Part shown: piece after piece, positions 36,159 through 48,703 of the stretch
Layout of the letters: every line of letters begins with the position of its first letter
How positions within the stretch are numbered: position 1 is the first letter of the stretch
DNA from: Dendrobium chrysotoxum
Lineage: Eukaryota > Streptophyta > Magnoliopsida > Asparagales > Orchidaceae
Reading direction: 5' to 3'
NCBI GenBank assembly: GCA_019925795.1
Contig: CM034307.1
Location: 41,627,201-41,691,200 of the forward strand
Length of the DNA: 64,000 bases
Notes under the pieces: model-generated
Databases searched by the model: none
The model's input: only the letters and a program-made list of their open reading frames with translations
Told to the model about the DNA's origin: nothing
Made by a program: the position numbers and the translations under genes

Positions 36159-38050
36159 GAGTCTTCATTTAGCTTTGTACGCTCTATTTATAAGCTATTT
36201 GTCGATCTAACTCTTCATAACTTGGAAAACATAACTCTTCTTCTGAGTTATAATCTGTCTGTAGTACCATCAGACATGACTCAGATGTCTTTTTATCAGT
36301 CATTTTTGTAGGAGATATTGCTATCTGACCCCTATCATGATCTTTAACAGAATCTCTTTGACATGCAGTTGATGCTACTGAGATGACTCAACATGTTTCT
36401 ATATGGAGTGATTCTTTATCTTCTTGTTTATCATCTTTCACTTCTGATTGGTCTATTTGAAGTTTAGAAATAAAACTACAAGTGTTATAGGTCACCTTAG
36501 TGGTTGATGATAATCCTCCAATTTATTAATGATCAATTTAAGTATAGCCCTCTTCTTTTTCGGCTTGCTATGCTTATTTGACTTACTAAACTTCTTGGAG
36601 AATGACTTATTGAAGCACTTCATATTAGAATGTCTCCAAATTAATGACTTGGAAGTGGATGCACCTGAATTTAGATTTTCTTTTAATCCAAGTAATGGTT
36701 TCATAGAGGATTTCTATTTTACATCAGGAACTCCTTCCAGTTATTTAATCATCTTCCTCATCTTCTTAGAGATTGCGATTTTCCATTCTTCCTTTTTTGG
36801 CATCTTGTTTTTAATTTTATCTCCTTTCTTAATTGGGGGTATAAGAGAAGACACGGTCATCTTTACGGATTCCTTTTTTGGGTAAACTAAAATGCTATTT
36901 GATAGCGTGAATTCACCATCTCTGTATTTCTTTTCAAGCCAATCTTTGAAGACATAACAATCTTCAATAGGGTGGCTGATAACTCGGTGATACAAATAAT
37001 AACTTGGACTATCTTTTTAATCAGCTTCTTTGGGTCTTTTACACTCAGGTAATTTAAAACTAGCATTAAGCACTTGCTTGAATAATTTTGCCACACTTTC
37101 CCTTTTAAAAGAATATTTTCTATTCATTTTCTCTTTAAGGGATATAATTCGACCATCGATTCCTAGCTTCGAATGTTCTCCTCCATCACGAAAAGTTTGA
37201 TACCTGTCATTTCCTCTCAATACTAATTTTGGCTTGGGTTTAGGATTTGTGTGTTGCTTTCATTTATCATCTTTATAGGAGGGTTATTTTTTCTTGTCAA
37301 TTTTTAAAGATAATACATAATAGATTTCATCTCTTTTAGTATCCACAGCTTTATTCTTTCGGGGTCTATCAGAATGATATTCAGACTTCAATAAATTTAG
37401 CTTTTCAAACTTAGCTACTGCATCTAGAAGCTCCTGATAAGTGTTGATTGATGCCATGCATAAAAATTATAACATCTTATCATCAATATTTCCTAGAAGC
37501 AGTAGAATGGCTTGCTCCTCTTCAAATTATTGTTCACATTTCATAGTCATATTATGCTAGCGAGTTATGTACTTTGCTACTAACTCACACTTTTTTCATT
37601 TTTTTAAGATAAGGTCAGTAATAGTAGTCTTCTCAATAGCACTCGCGAACCTTTTTATGAACATATTTTCTAATTCTTCAAATATCTTAATAGAATAATT
37701 AGAAAGTTTAGTGTACCATTCAAAAACACTCATAGTCAAACTACTAATGAATTAACAAAAAAGTAAAGCATCAATGCCTCCAATATTTCCATAGGTTGCT
37801 TTAAACTGAGCTAAATGTTATTTAGGATTGTCTGTGTCATTAAAAGTGTTGAACTTAGGCACTGAATAGCCTTTAGGGTATGACACCTGATCGTACTCAA
37901 TCGGATACGGGTGACCCTTGCTCATAAATTTCTCTACTTATTCTAAGGCAATGACATCTTTAATCTTTTCATTGATGATTGATTCTAGTTGTGGTGTCAT
38001 CACCAGCTCGGATATACTTGTAATATTTTGATGAGTTTGCAGATGAACAA
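36159..38050 (-). pseudogene. Gag of outer element (broken), upstream side of the inner insertion
   Basis: The minus strand encodes FEELENMFIKRFASAIEKTTITDL, a plant gag core signature, then INTYQELLDAVAKFEKLNLL, and near 36,990 YHRVISHPIEDCYVFKDWLEKK. The last matches the conserved H-x-x-x-C tail motif found after the capsid region in Tat gag. A basic run rich in Lys/Ser follows (36,704-36,492), then an acidic linker that ends at the insertion junction. Several stops are present. The plus-strand ORF at 36,529-36,885 is an antisense shadow. Confidence 0.82.
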
Positions 38051-38059
38051 GTCGATCAG

Positions 38060-39520
38060 CCTAATTTCCTTTTTTATTTATGGTTCATATTCCAAACACA
38101 TAGGGTTTTGGGTTAGTTGGCAGATTAGTAGAATACCACTCAATATCTGATTATTAATTGGATGATTTGTTATCTGATGATTAACTGGTTGAGTAAGTGC
38201 AAGAGCAGTAATGATGTTCTTTTACATTAACTGCATCAACGCAGTCATCTGTGTCATCATGTCTATCATCTTGCTATTCAACTCTGCTATCTCTTTATCT
38301 TTCTCCTTTATCTGGAGTTTTATACGCCTTTATGTTTACGATAATGTCTCAGCAAGCACTTTTTCTTCTTGATCATCATTTTGTTCATCGCCTAAGGGGA
38401 CTTCTTCTTCTTCTAACTATTTATACTGAGTTTGATATTCTTGAGAGGTTATTATTTTGGAAGGATTGGGCCCTGCTTTATTGCTTTTATCGATAGCCAC
38501 GTATTTGGGGTAGCTCATCATCATGCCTTACCATGTACACTACCTCAACATCCATAGTGTCTTTATCATCATCTTTTTCTTGTACTAGAATCTCAAAGCG
38601 ACGCTTCCAATAGATTTCTGGCTCTGGATGTGATACAAAAAGTTCTTACGATAATGTACCTTTTTTTAGGTACCCATTATTGATGATTCTTGTTAGAAGT
38701 GGATCTCTAGAAAGCTGCACCAGATGTCACGCCTATATTAACTTTCTTATCTAATAATCTTCTTTCAGGAGGTCTCGACCTCCAAACTTTCTTACCCTTC
38801 CACTGGGATCTTTTGAAAGCAGATTCCTGGATGTGAGGTCCAGGTTTCATGCTCCAATGTTCACCACGTAGAGTTGATTTTAACTTTTCTTATGTTACCA
38901 TGGTAGATGGTAACTCTCTTTGTGAGATTCTTCTAGCCTTAAATGTCAATGGCCTTTGATATTTCTTTTTTATCAAGCCATTATTTTCTTGTAACTTTTA
39001 AAACTCTATGCACCCTAGTTGATAGAGTCTCATGCTTCTTCTTCTTAGGAGCAGGAGTTTGGGGTTGCTGATTCCAGAATGATTATTTCAACTCACTAGT
39101 AGAGCTATTTCTCTTCGCCCATTTTAGATTTACAAACTTATTATGGGTAGAAATGTTAACTTCTGTCTTCAAAGCTGGGAGTGTTGACAGATGCATTAGT
39201 AATAGTTGTTAAGCTCGCAGCTCTGTATTCAACTTTCTCCTCTATCTTCTAAATAATCTTCCTCCAGATGAGGAAGCTTCATGATCATGACTTCTAGGTA
39301 CAAAAAGCTCAGTTGGCAGTGTGATGATGCTTGATAAGACTGGCAGATTCTTCTGCTTGACATCAATCCTTTTCATAGTTAAAACTTCAGGATGTAAGAG
39401 CCTCTCGAAGACTAAGGTCCTATTTTGTTGAACTGTTTTAACAGTGACAGTTCTATCAGCTTGTGGTTGTTGTATGGAATAAACACATCGTGCATAAGTT
39501 TCAACAGAATCAGGTCTCAC
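38060..39520 (-). pseudogene. 5' ORF region of outer element, upstream of gag (heavily broken)
   Basis: Minus-strand coding similarity is patchy. The frame 39,520-39,242 carries QNRTLVFERL and LTMKRIDVK. Downstream frames hold KWAKRNSSTSELK and a Lys-rich KKKKHETLSTRVHR segment, all broken by stops. No named domain was found. Position between the leader and gag matches the extra ORF of the inner element at 26.0-27.35 kb and the Ogre-type arrangement. Confidence 0.5.
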
Positions 39521-39910
39521 AGAATGACCTTAAATAGTTATGCCCTGAATAGGTATGATAGCAGCAATTGTAGTAGCATAAAGAATTCTAAACTACCAAA
39601 TCGAATAGTGACTTCAAAGTCTCCAGTATTGATGGTGGCATTAGCTAGCTAAATGCTAGTGCCTAATCTAAGTTGGACGATAAAAAGAATATTCTGTAGT
39701 TCCATTATGCACCAAAGAAAGAGAAGGGTTATTAATCAAAAGTTGATACATTACCCCTCACTTTCAAAGTGCAGAGACTAGGCATAATAAAATAAATTAT
39801 ATATATATAATATTTTCAAACCCCAGCTTTAATGAATTTATTTAGATTTAATATTTTTTATTGTTATTATAATTTATGTATAAACTAGCTAAATATGGAA
39901 AGAGAAACTA

Positions 39911-39929
39911 GTCCCCAACAGAGTCGCCA
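39911..39929 (-). other. Primer binding site of outer element
   Basis: The minus strand reads TGGCGACTCTGTTGGGGAC, six bases inside the 5' LTR. A TGGCGACTC...GGGGA primer site is characteristic of plant Tat/Ogre elements. I recall tRNA-Arg as the primer reported for Ogre, but did not check it against a tRNA sequence. Confidence 0.8.
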
Positions 39930-39935
39930 GAAATC

Positions 39936-42372
39936 TATGGGCTCCAAAAATTCCATGATGCTCTCCCGGCCTCTTCGCAACATCGGTTGCTTTTCTTATT
40001 TGTTTATTTACGGTGGAGAGTTTTAACGAGCTTATGTTCCGGATGAATTTTCAAAAGGCAGATTGGGTTTTAGATAAAACACTACCCAGAGATTTCACCC
40101 TCGTTTTGTGAGGACTTTATGATCTAAGTTATGGTTTCCTATAGGTGAAAGCCCTTATAATTAATTACCCCTCTTGATAATAAGAGAGAACTTTCGATTA
40201 AGGCTAGTTATTAAAGCGGTCGCATAGGTTATAAGACTAGTGTATAATAACAATAATTTTAGAGTTTAGATTTGATTTTATGATTTAAAATTTATCACCA
40301 TGAACTTAAAACTAGTGGTGGGGGAGAATGAAGATGAGCCCGATCAAGATCCTGTGGTTCTATCATCCCGGGCTGTCATGATCCCTAGTCTACTTATTTA
40401 GAGGAGGTAGTTAACCTAACTTGAAAGAAGGTACCTTATCAGCAGCCATGGATTGCTTTATCCAAGATTATCTTGTAATCCTAGGTTTATGTTTGTTTAA
40501 GGGGATAGATCTGAATCCACCTTAGCTGATAAAGAGCTTTTTGCCTATTAAATATACCCTATGATTCATTACTCAAGGGTTGGAAGCCTTTAGAGAACAT
40601 ATGGGCTTTGACCGTGATCATAATATAATGGTGCCATTTTTCGGTAAAAATCACCCCATCAGAGGGCACGTGCCATGTCCCTGCTGGCAAGAGACTATTT
40701 GAGGAAGAACCTTAGTGATACACCTGACACGCATTTACTATTTATGCACTGAGGTTAATTTCAAATTTATCACCCTCGACAAACGGTTGCGGGAGGTGGA
40801 TGGATTTTAGTTTTAGATTTTTAGGTGATAAATTTCATTTCAAGGATTTAGACTTTTATTTAATTTTGAGATTTTAATCCCTCCGACTGAGATTTCATGT
40901 CAATACGTCTATCATTGGGGTGACATTAAAGCCACTTGTATTTTCATAGGAATTTGGGAGGCATTTTATGATTCAAGTCAGGTCGACTCCAGTCCTTTCG
41001 AGGAGGAGGATGAGACTTGAGTATTTGGCCTGCGTAGCATTCTCAGACCGCTGGATTTAGGAATCATATGTGATGATCGAAGCACATGTAGGTGTCTGTA
41101 CTTCAGTTTAGGGAGACATATTTAATACATAAGGGAGATTTTAAAATATTTAAATATGATCCATTTGCACAAGTGATTTCATTTAGAAAATTATCGAGAT
41201 TTTTTTTGAGGGCCTAAGAACATCTTCTGCCCGCTTGTACACATGTTGCAGATCCGGTGGCGTTGTTGTCGATGAATTTTGCTTCAGAAAAGATGTATTT
41301 TAACATTTCAAATAATTTTGTCTTCTTCATTATCATTCATGCTTCTGTTATTTCTATGCTCCAATAATTTTGAACTTTCCTTATTCTAATTTTGCTGATA
41401 ACTCTTCATGTATGCCGCTTTCAATAACTTTTATGTTATTCAACACTACAATTGTGTGGGCATTATTAATTTTGAATATTATATGTGCTAACATAATTGT
41501 TATCATGTCAATACATTTTATATCAATCACTCTGATTCGTTGTCCAGTGCACTAGTTACTCGCACATAGTGCATTGTGGTACCTGACAGGCTTAAACCTC
41601 TATCAGTTGAACACTTCCAAATTTTTAATTTTTGTTTTTGAAGTTCATACACTAAGAAAATCTCACAATTATTCAATTACTCAAATCTTTTTGTCAGGAC
41701 AATTGAGTATTTGAAATTTAGTTGATTGATTACATTAATTAATATTTAAATTTAATTTGATTAAAGCTTTTTTACCCAATTAATATATTTAACTTATTAG
41801 TTAACATATTTTGCTTATTTTAATTCCTAATTTCATTTGATTGCATTATTAATATGTTAATCGGATGCGACATTAACAAATATTCAATAATGCATTTAAG
41901 TAATATTATTTAATGACGAAATTTGATTGCATTATTAACCAAATGCAATAAGTCAATTTACTTAATGGATTATCAAGTTTAAATGATCTACTCATTAGGC
42001 TCCTATTAACTGCTCAATTAAATTTGATTGCGAAGTTTTAGATTAATTGAATTAAATTATTCAATTGAATATTCTCCAATTTGTTTAAGTCCAATATTTT
42101 TGAGGAAATTTTGGCAGCCTCCTGGCATCTCCTCCACCGTGCCGGGAGGTAACGAGGGCACTTGCCCTTTCAGCCAACCCAGCTGGAAAGATAGTCAACG
42201 TTCAAGGGCTTCGGGACATTGTCGGCTCTCAGAATTGGTCTTCAGAAGCTTTGATTGATGACGATTGATTGCAGACGAATGGTCGCATATCGAGTGGTTG
42301 CTAACGATTAATTTAAAAAATCTCCCATCTCTCTTTTTTATTTTGTTAAAATAATGTGTGTGTGTGTGTTTA

Positions 42373-42410
<38 letters not shown>

Positions 42411-42896
42411 GGATACCAGCGTCGGGCTAGGGCACGGGTCGGAGGTGGACTCGACTGTGACGGCTAGGTCGGCAGCGGGTCAGGGCAGGAGGTCTGCGAG
42501 TCTGGCCGGGTCGGTTTCGGGCTCACATGAAGGAGGAGGTCTGGTATCGGCGAGTTTAGCTTGTGGGTTTGAAGTCAATGGAGGCTGGAGTCGGTGGGTG
42601 CAAGTAGAAATGGTGGCGGCGACTGAGTTCTGTACGGAAGAGTAGGTCAGTGCAGGTGGAGATCAGGCTAGCGAGCACAGGCGGCTGGAGGTCAGAGTCG
42701 TCAGCTTCGTTCATCTGCGGTAAGTCTTTTCTTTCCTTCAGTTGTTTAGAGCATCCCAGTGCAAATGTGGGCTTGAGTGGTTTTATGCATGAGGGAGTTA
42801 CATTCAGTTACAAGGAATCATGGGGGAAGTTGGGTCGTGCAAGCCGGAGCTGGTCGGGAGTGAGGATTGTGCGTGGATTACGGTTATAGGTCAACT
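39936..42896 (-). repeat. 5' LTR of outer element
   Basis: Direct-repeat partner of 3506-6436. It starts 'tatgggctcc' and ends 'tcaact' on the plus strand, where the partner has the canonical 'tgtgagctcc' and 'ttaaca', so both terminal dinucleotides have mutated. It carries an expanded (TG)n-(TA)n run at 42,355-42,410. ORFs 41,370-41,555 and 42,028-42,889 are not domain-bearing. Confidence 0.92.
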
Positions 42897-42901
42897 TATC
42901 T

Positions 42902-43009
42902 TATGGTAAATCCATTTAGAAAACCAAAGACATCAATGATACTCATAAACTGGAACATTCATTGATGGTATAAATTAAAGAATAAATTCATGCCAATTCA
43001 TACCTCTTC
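42902..43009. other. Flank between outer element and Harbinger element
   Basis: About 100 bp of unrecognised AT-rich sequence follows the target-site copy tatct (42,897-42,901) of the outer retrotransposon. Confidence 0.5.
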
Positions 43010-43239
43010 TTAGGACACGTTTGATTAGGCTTAGTTTCTCTGTTCTCCATTTCAATACACCGAAATCAATTAGTGTTAACTGTTTGGAATGGAAACTTAA
43101 CTATAATTCATTTGCAGCAAACTTCTTTTTATCAGTGGTTATAAAATTCTTTTCGTACCTTCTTATTCGTTTACCAATCAGAGTTTCGAAAGCAAAATGT
43201 CCAAAGTAACCCAGCCACGTTCGCACATCGACTAACACA

Positions 43240-43625
43240 TTTGCGAACTTCATCTTCTTCAGCAGCTCACATGAGAAATAACCTTCGTTCCTTTTGATCT
43301 CGCTCCATCGGAGGTCTCATGACTAGCACCTAATTCGCATGCTAGGGCTCAATCTACTCCACTTCTCTTGCCCGATTGCAGCAGCTGCTAAGCTACTTGC
43401 TGCCGATGAGTTCAGGCAAATAATCTCGAACCCAGTCTGAGCAACGTTGGCCTAACCTCCTACCTGAATCAGACTTCCCCACTGTCACTCGTCAGCAGAG
43501 ATCCACCTACAGGCTCAATCTCCTTCCAATTTCAAGCGGTTAAACTTAGCTTATTTCGATCGTCACCTCTTTCAACTATCTGCCATTACTTCAAGTGTTA
43601 GTCGTACTTAAGGTATTTTCTGCTT
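43240..43625 (+). other. GC-richer leader of the Harbinger element
   Basis: This C/T-rich stretch without a long ORF ends in 'cttaaggtattttctg', a plausible splice donor context. Its place between the terminal sequence and ORF1 suggests an untranslated first exon. No protein domain was recognised. Confidence 0.35.
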
Positions 43626-44291
43626 CTCCTTATTCTACCTCATTGTCAATTTCTTTTTTATTTTTTTGTGAAGCTTCTAAGGAACCCTAATCACTACTTA
43701 CCTAACATGTAATTTAAAAAATTTGATGAATCTGACATTTGAATTCAATTTGGTATGCATGTAAGCTATAAAATTTTTTTTAACGCATGTAAATTTCTAG
43801 TATATACTTTCTTTTCACTAGACATTTTTATTCTAATATTGAAAGATTTAAATTATAGTCAAAAGGTATGAGCCTTGCCCAAATGTAAAAATCAACAGGT
43901 CATGCAGTAAACTTTTCATAGTCACATCCCCATTATTTTTGCATTCACTTCATTTCTTTAAAAAAATTGACTATTTTCGCTATTCTACGTCACAATTTGT
44001 TATAATATCTACTGTATTATAAAAAATCAATTGATTTAATTTACATAATACAAAATTTATTATTTTAAAGATAGACTGATGAGGTTATATGCTAATATAT
44101 ATTTGATGAGGATATTATGAGGCACTGTATTTTTTTTGTTTAAAGGCTGTAAATGCTCTGTACATCTGAGGAGTTCTCTATACCACTAATATAATCAATA
44201 CCCTACAATTATCATTTCTTTATACTATTACCATAAGCAGCACACTAAATATTATTAGCATCTTATTATTTCTTTTTTTGGTAAGGTCTAA

Positions 44292-45175
44292 ATGGGAAAC
44301 CTAAAAGAAGGATGTCCATCTACAACGTGGGACGTAATATTAGTTTAATTTATTGCGATATCTGTCTAAGAAAAATAGAGCTGGGGAATAGAATGACTAT
44401 ACATTTTATTAAGGAAGGCTGAAAAAACCTACTTAAACATTTTAACAAACGCACTAGAAGAACTTATGACCGAACCCAACTTAAAAATAAGTGAGATCAA
44501 CTAAAGAAGGACTGGAAGCTATGAAAAGATTTGTTGCGATGTGAGATTGGAATTGGCTGGAATTCAATAAAAAATAGTTGATGCTTCTAAGGATTGGTGG
44601 AATGAAAAATTACATATGCCTCTCTAATTCTAAATCATTCACTTTATATTTTCAATTAAAACCAAGTCGTACGTAACATATCACATGATTCCTAATTAAT
44701 CATTCACTATACTTTAGGTTATGCCAAATGCAAAGATGTTTCGTTACAATGGAATAACACTGAAGTTGGAAGAGAAGTTAGATCTTTTGTTCAGTCGTAT
44801 TGTTGTAACTGGGGAGAATGTTTGGATTCTTTGTTCTGGTGTACTTTCCCTAGAACTAAATGACGATCACATAATCTCATCTGAAGAAGAATACACTTAA
44901 GATGAGCAATCACATCTTCCACATGTTACCACAAATGACCCTACAAGAAACTACGATTCACAATGATTACAACAAAGTGCAGCATTTTTGCATAGAAGGA
45001 AAAGAGCAAGAACTTCTAAGTCAGGGACTAGACAGCTTTTTCTAAATCATATTGATGATCTCGTAGATATTGTAAAATCTATAAGTTCTGCCATAAGTAC
45101 ATCGAATGACAAACATAGATCATTTAATATCCTAGAGTTTTAGAAGAGTCTCTAAAATTCCTGATATATTTGATG
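44292..45175 (+). pseudogene. Harbinger ORF1, Myb/SANT-like DNA-binding protein (broken)
   Basis: From ATG at 44,292 the reading shows CPSTTWDVI, then KNLLKHFNKRTRRTYDRTQL and KDWK, followed by GMKNYICL-type residues. This is the Myb_DNA-bind_3-like domain (Trp-Asp start, then the LKNKWD.LKKDW block). A probable intron (about 44,600-44,717, ending in ...ctttag) leads to MPNAKMFRYNGI, LEEKLDLLFS and the VTGENVWILCSGVL block. In active elements ORF1 binds the ends and works with the transposase. Stops near 44,345, 44,430 and 44,900 disable it. Confidence 0.75.
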
Positions 45176-45179
45176 ATTT

Positions 45180-46480
45180 TGAGTTATATATGATTTTGCC
45201 ACAGAATACTTCAAAGATAAGGATAACATGGAGATATTCATGGAAATACCAATTAAAAGAAAATCATGGTGGCTTCGAAGGAGATTTGATAAAAATTTCT
45301 ATTAACTACCCATGCAAGAATAAGGAAGGAGCTACTGTCTAATACATTGAGTCCTTCAAAATTCAAATCCAGAGTTACATCATATTTTTATTTAATGTTC
45401 CTGTTATTGTTGTGCATGTGTTTACTTTAGCTTATAACTCTATTGTCTGCATTCTGTTTCTTTAGATTGTAACTTATTTGTTACCGTTTTGTTGGGTGTT
45501 AAAAATCTATGTTTTTATATGATGTTGGTGTTAGTTCTTCTTAATAGTAGTTTTCTTCTTTACTTAGGTTGGATAGCTTATCTCAAACTTTATTTCCTAA
45601 AAGGATCAGATTGACCTGAACCATTATATTTTAATTGTTTTCTGGGTGATGTCTTGATAAATTTTGTCCATTTTTTAACAAAAATTTGGCATTAAATACA
45701 ATAGACCTAGTAAGCTTGGATTGCTACATAACTAACATATGCCATGCTTTTAGCAAAATGGCATGGTTGCATAGCTATTCCTATAATTGGTTCAAGGCAT
45801 CAGATCCTAAAACTCTGGAATAAAAAGGGGATTCTGGTAGGTCTGATCGAACTAAAAGTTTGCCTGGGCTACATGAAATCATTGACCGAGGTCATCTACG
45901 GGAATGAAAAAAAGGAACTATTCTTATTACATACCTAATAAAGTTAATATTACATCAACAATAGATTTTAACGTACTAAATATTTTTTGATCTTCACTTG
46001 AGCATTCGAGTTTAAAATGTATATATTCTCCAACTTTTTTTTTTGCACTTACTGGATCAATATTCTTCTCATTTGATCAATTTCATCCGGCCATGAAATT
46101 TCTCAATCCTATAATTTCTTGATAAACCAGTACTATCTTCATATATAAATTTGTTATTATCAAACTTGAGCCCAACCACATTATGAGCTCATAGGGTTAA
46201 CAAAAGTTCACAATGCAGAGTTCAAAGTTATGTGCAATGTATGAATATGTACTCGCTGATAGCTTGTTCCCGAGGAGAATTCTTTTTGTGAATAATGCAG
46301 AACCTCTTATTCTCCATGTAAACACCATGTGATCATATGCTTCATTGTTGCTCAGGAGCATTTACTTGATTTTGCCATTACTGCATGATGTAAACATTAA
46401 AAATATTTGTTAATGTCATTCATGTTATGCCTTATGAGCATATATTCTTAGTATATATCATTTCTATTATTGCAGATCAA
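45180..46480. other. Non-coding interval between Harbinger ORF1 and transposase
   Basis: No domain was recognised on either strand over 1.3 kb. An ORF at 45,744-45,938 has no similarity I can name. The interval is probably the spacer plus decayed intron of the transposon. Confidence 0.45.
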
Positions 46481-46483
46481 TCA

Positions 46484-47810
46484 TGTCAGAGAATTCGTTC
46501 AATTTTGGGGAAGAAGTTCTTGGTAATATGTCAAAAGTTCATAATGTAAAGGAGTCGTGAAATTTCTTCATATATTATTGATAACAACATGTGTAATTCA
46601 TGATTACTATGCATTGTATGTTTGTAAAAGTCCCTGCATGACATCAGGCCAAATTGGGGATAAATGGGTGTGTGAGTTATTGCATTACCATCCAAACAGA
46701 TTTCATAACATGTTCAAAATATTACAAGTTATTTTTATGGATTTACTTTCTTTGCTAGAATTATCATATAGGTTACATGAATCTCGTAGAACTATAAGTC
46801 GAGAGGTACTTGAAATAACTTTTTATATTTTAAAGCATAATGAGAGTATTAGATCAACATGTGAACATTTTTAGCACTCAACAAAAAAGTATTAGCAAGT
46901 TCTTTTATAATGGTCTACAAGCATTAGTTCGGTTATTAATGGAGATAATTGCACCTATAGATAAGTTTTTCCATGATATTCCAAAAAAAATTAGGAATGA
47001 CACATGATACATGCCATGCTTCAAAGATTGCATTGGTTCTATTAATGGCACACACATCGATGCATAGAACAGGTTGCTTATAATGGACACCATCATTCAC
47101 CAACACAAAATGTGAGGGCTCTATGTAATTTTAACATGTGTTTCACGTTTGTTGCACCTTGTTGAGAGGGCTCGGCACATGATGCACATATATTTCAATA
47201 TGTGGTGATGGATCCAAGATATAATTTTCCTGCACCATCTCAAGATATTTATAATTTATATAATTAAATTATTATATTTGTTGAATATTTTATACTGTAT
47301 ATTAATTAACAAATTTGTGAACAAGAAAGTTCTACTTATTTAAAGTCGTACTTGAGAACAAAATATCACACACCAGATTTTAGAAGAGGTAGTAGAACAA
47401 TAACGTAACATGATAAACTTTTTAATAGTAGACATTCCTCATTAAAAAGTGTAATTAAAAGTGCATTTCGTGTATAAAAAAAGAGAAATATTAAAAGATA
47501 TGCCAAATTATAGCTTTAAGAAGCAACGTCTTATTGTTGTTGGTACAATGGAATTACATAATTATATTTAGTGACATATATCACGAAATGATTCAGAATA
47601 TTTAGACTGTGACGTTGATAAAAATTTTAATCTTTCAGAAGCATATCAATGCAAAATAAGAGAGCAAGTAGAACAAAATAATGTGTTAGAAACTGAAGTA
47701 GAGTTTGATGATGGTGAATGTGTTAATGAAATAATTGAGCTTAGAGAGAGAATTACATTTGAACTATACAATTATAATAGGTATAATGAATATGCAAATT
47801 ATTTTTTGTA
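46484..47810 (+). pseudogene. PIF/Harbinger DDE transposase (broken)
   Basis: It starts MSENSFNFGEE at 46,484, then after a frameshift YVCKSPCMTSGQIGDKWV, HPNRFHNMFKILQVIF and RTISREVLEITFYILKHN, the N-terminal helices of this family. The catalytic part has CIGSINGTHIDA (first Asp region, normally GAIDGTHI), EGSAHDAHIFQ (second Asp), and RHSSLKSVIKSAF, where the usual VIERTF has lost its Glu to Lys. The end reads IIELRERITFELYN. An approximately 75-bp AT-rich gap interrupts it near 47,260. Loss of the Glu and multiple stops make it inactive. Confidence 0.88.
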
Positions 47811-48099
47811 AATATAATTTTCCAAACTATACCACACAAAAATCTGAAAATTTTATTTATGTCTCTCTAATAGGAACCCAATTCAGTCATACACTGAGAA
47901 AACTTTTCAGCTTAAAACTATGGCAGCGTGAAGGAGAAGATGGCATGATTGTTAATGATTTATTTAGAAAAGTTATTGTAAAATATTTGTTAATCACTAT
48001 AACAAGCAATTGTTCCAAGTTTATTTATTCAAATTTTAAAACTACTTTATATGCGAATTTCGGAATTTCTAATCATTCTATCATTATTAAAAATTTAAT

Positions 48100-48432
48100 G
48101 TTGTTTAAACGCCAAAAAATTTAAGCCATTGGTGCTATCATACCCAATAGTAAGGTGATTGCAATTTGTTTCTGATTTATTCTATATATGGCCTAGCTTT
48201 GGTTGTCAAACTTGTTATTTTAAGAATCTCACGTTTTTGTTTTCTTTTAATTTAATATCCAGCTGTTTGGTTTGTGGAGTACAATATTAATGGGTATGAT
48301 AGTTCTATGCGGAGCCAACAATCAACTGTAAGTGAAAGGAACTTATAGATGAAAGAATTTGATAAATGACCTCATTTTTATTACTATAATGTTAACAGCA
48401 ATGGCTTAAATTTTTTGGTGTTGAAATGGCTA
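48100..48432. repeat. Inverted repeat, MITE-like
   Basis: The arm 'ccaaaaaatttaagccattg' near 48,113 is repeated in reverse complement near 48,404-48,424 ('caatggcttaaattttttgg'). The arms are about 20-24 bp of strong match and lie about 290 bp apart, with weaker complementarity continuing inwards. No target-site duplication was clear. Confidence 0.6.
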
Positions 48433-48555
48433 CTGTTATAACGCTTTGGGTTATCTGCTAAAGCTACTATGCTTATTCTGGCGTTCCATCATGTCATCTA
48501 TTTTTAAGAAACAATATAAAGATGTGCCTATTTCCAGTCAACTTATGGGCAAATT

Positions 48556-48703
48556 ATTAGATCCGGACACCGAACGTATGTTCGGAGACCAATCAAAATA
48601 CGCCACATCAGCAGTATCGAGTGTACCAAGCACAGTACCGAGTAGAGGGTGATGTGACACATTTTAATTAGACTCTGGACGGCGTTCGGTGTCCGGACCC
48701 AAC
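48556..48703. mobile_element. Small inverted-repeat element (MITE-like), about 145 bp
   Basis: A perfect 15-bp inverted repeat, tccggacaccgaacg, bounds it (48,562-48,576 and 48,683-48,697). The left arm continues into a small internal palindrome, CCGAACgtatGTTCGG. The core has no ORF of its own; the overlapping plus- and minus-strand ORFs run straight through it. No matching target-site duplication was evident, so the superfamily is open. Confidence 0.65.

Larger units (their letters stand above)
3506..42896 (-). mobile_element. Outer Ty3/gypsy (Tat/Ogre-like) LTR retrotransposon, interrupted
   Basis: Two direct repeats of about 2.95 kb (3506-6436 and 39936-42896) bound an internal region with a PBS, gag, protease, RT, RNase H and integrase remnants, all on the minus strand. 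The domain order PR-RT-RH-INT is that of Ty3/gypsy. Long LTRs, a coding region before gag and a PBS beginning TGGCGACTC fit the plant Tat/Ogre group. Flanking pentamers tatat (3501-3505) and tatct (42897-42901) are a probable target-site duplication with one mismatch. A second element occupies 12,669-36,153. Without it the internal region is about 10 kb and the whole element about 16 kb. Stops and frameshifts occur in every domain. By eye the LTR pair differs at about 24 of the first 230 aligned positions, so the insertion is not recent. Confidence 0.9.
43013..48200 (+). mobile_element. Decayed PIF/Harbinger DNA transposon
   Basis: The likely left end 'ggacacgtttgattagg' at 43,013 is preceded by tta (43,010-43,012), the TTA/TWA target typical of PIF/Harbinger. 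Inside are a GC-richer leader (43,240-43,620), a Myb/SANT-like ORF1 (44,292-45,175) and a DDE transposase pseudogene (46,484-47,810), all on the plus strand in the usual order. I could not find the right terminal inverted repeat, so the right edge is approximate. Confidence 0.75.

Noticed and set aside
36126..36885. Plus-strand ORFs near the inner insertion junction
   Set aside because: They are antisense to the outer element gag and linker.
47810..48300. Right terminal inverted repeat of the Harbinger element
   Set aside because: No reverse complement of the 43,013 end was found; the right edge is left approximate.
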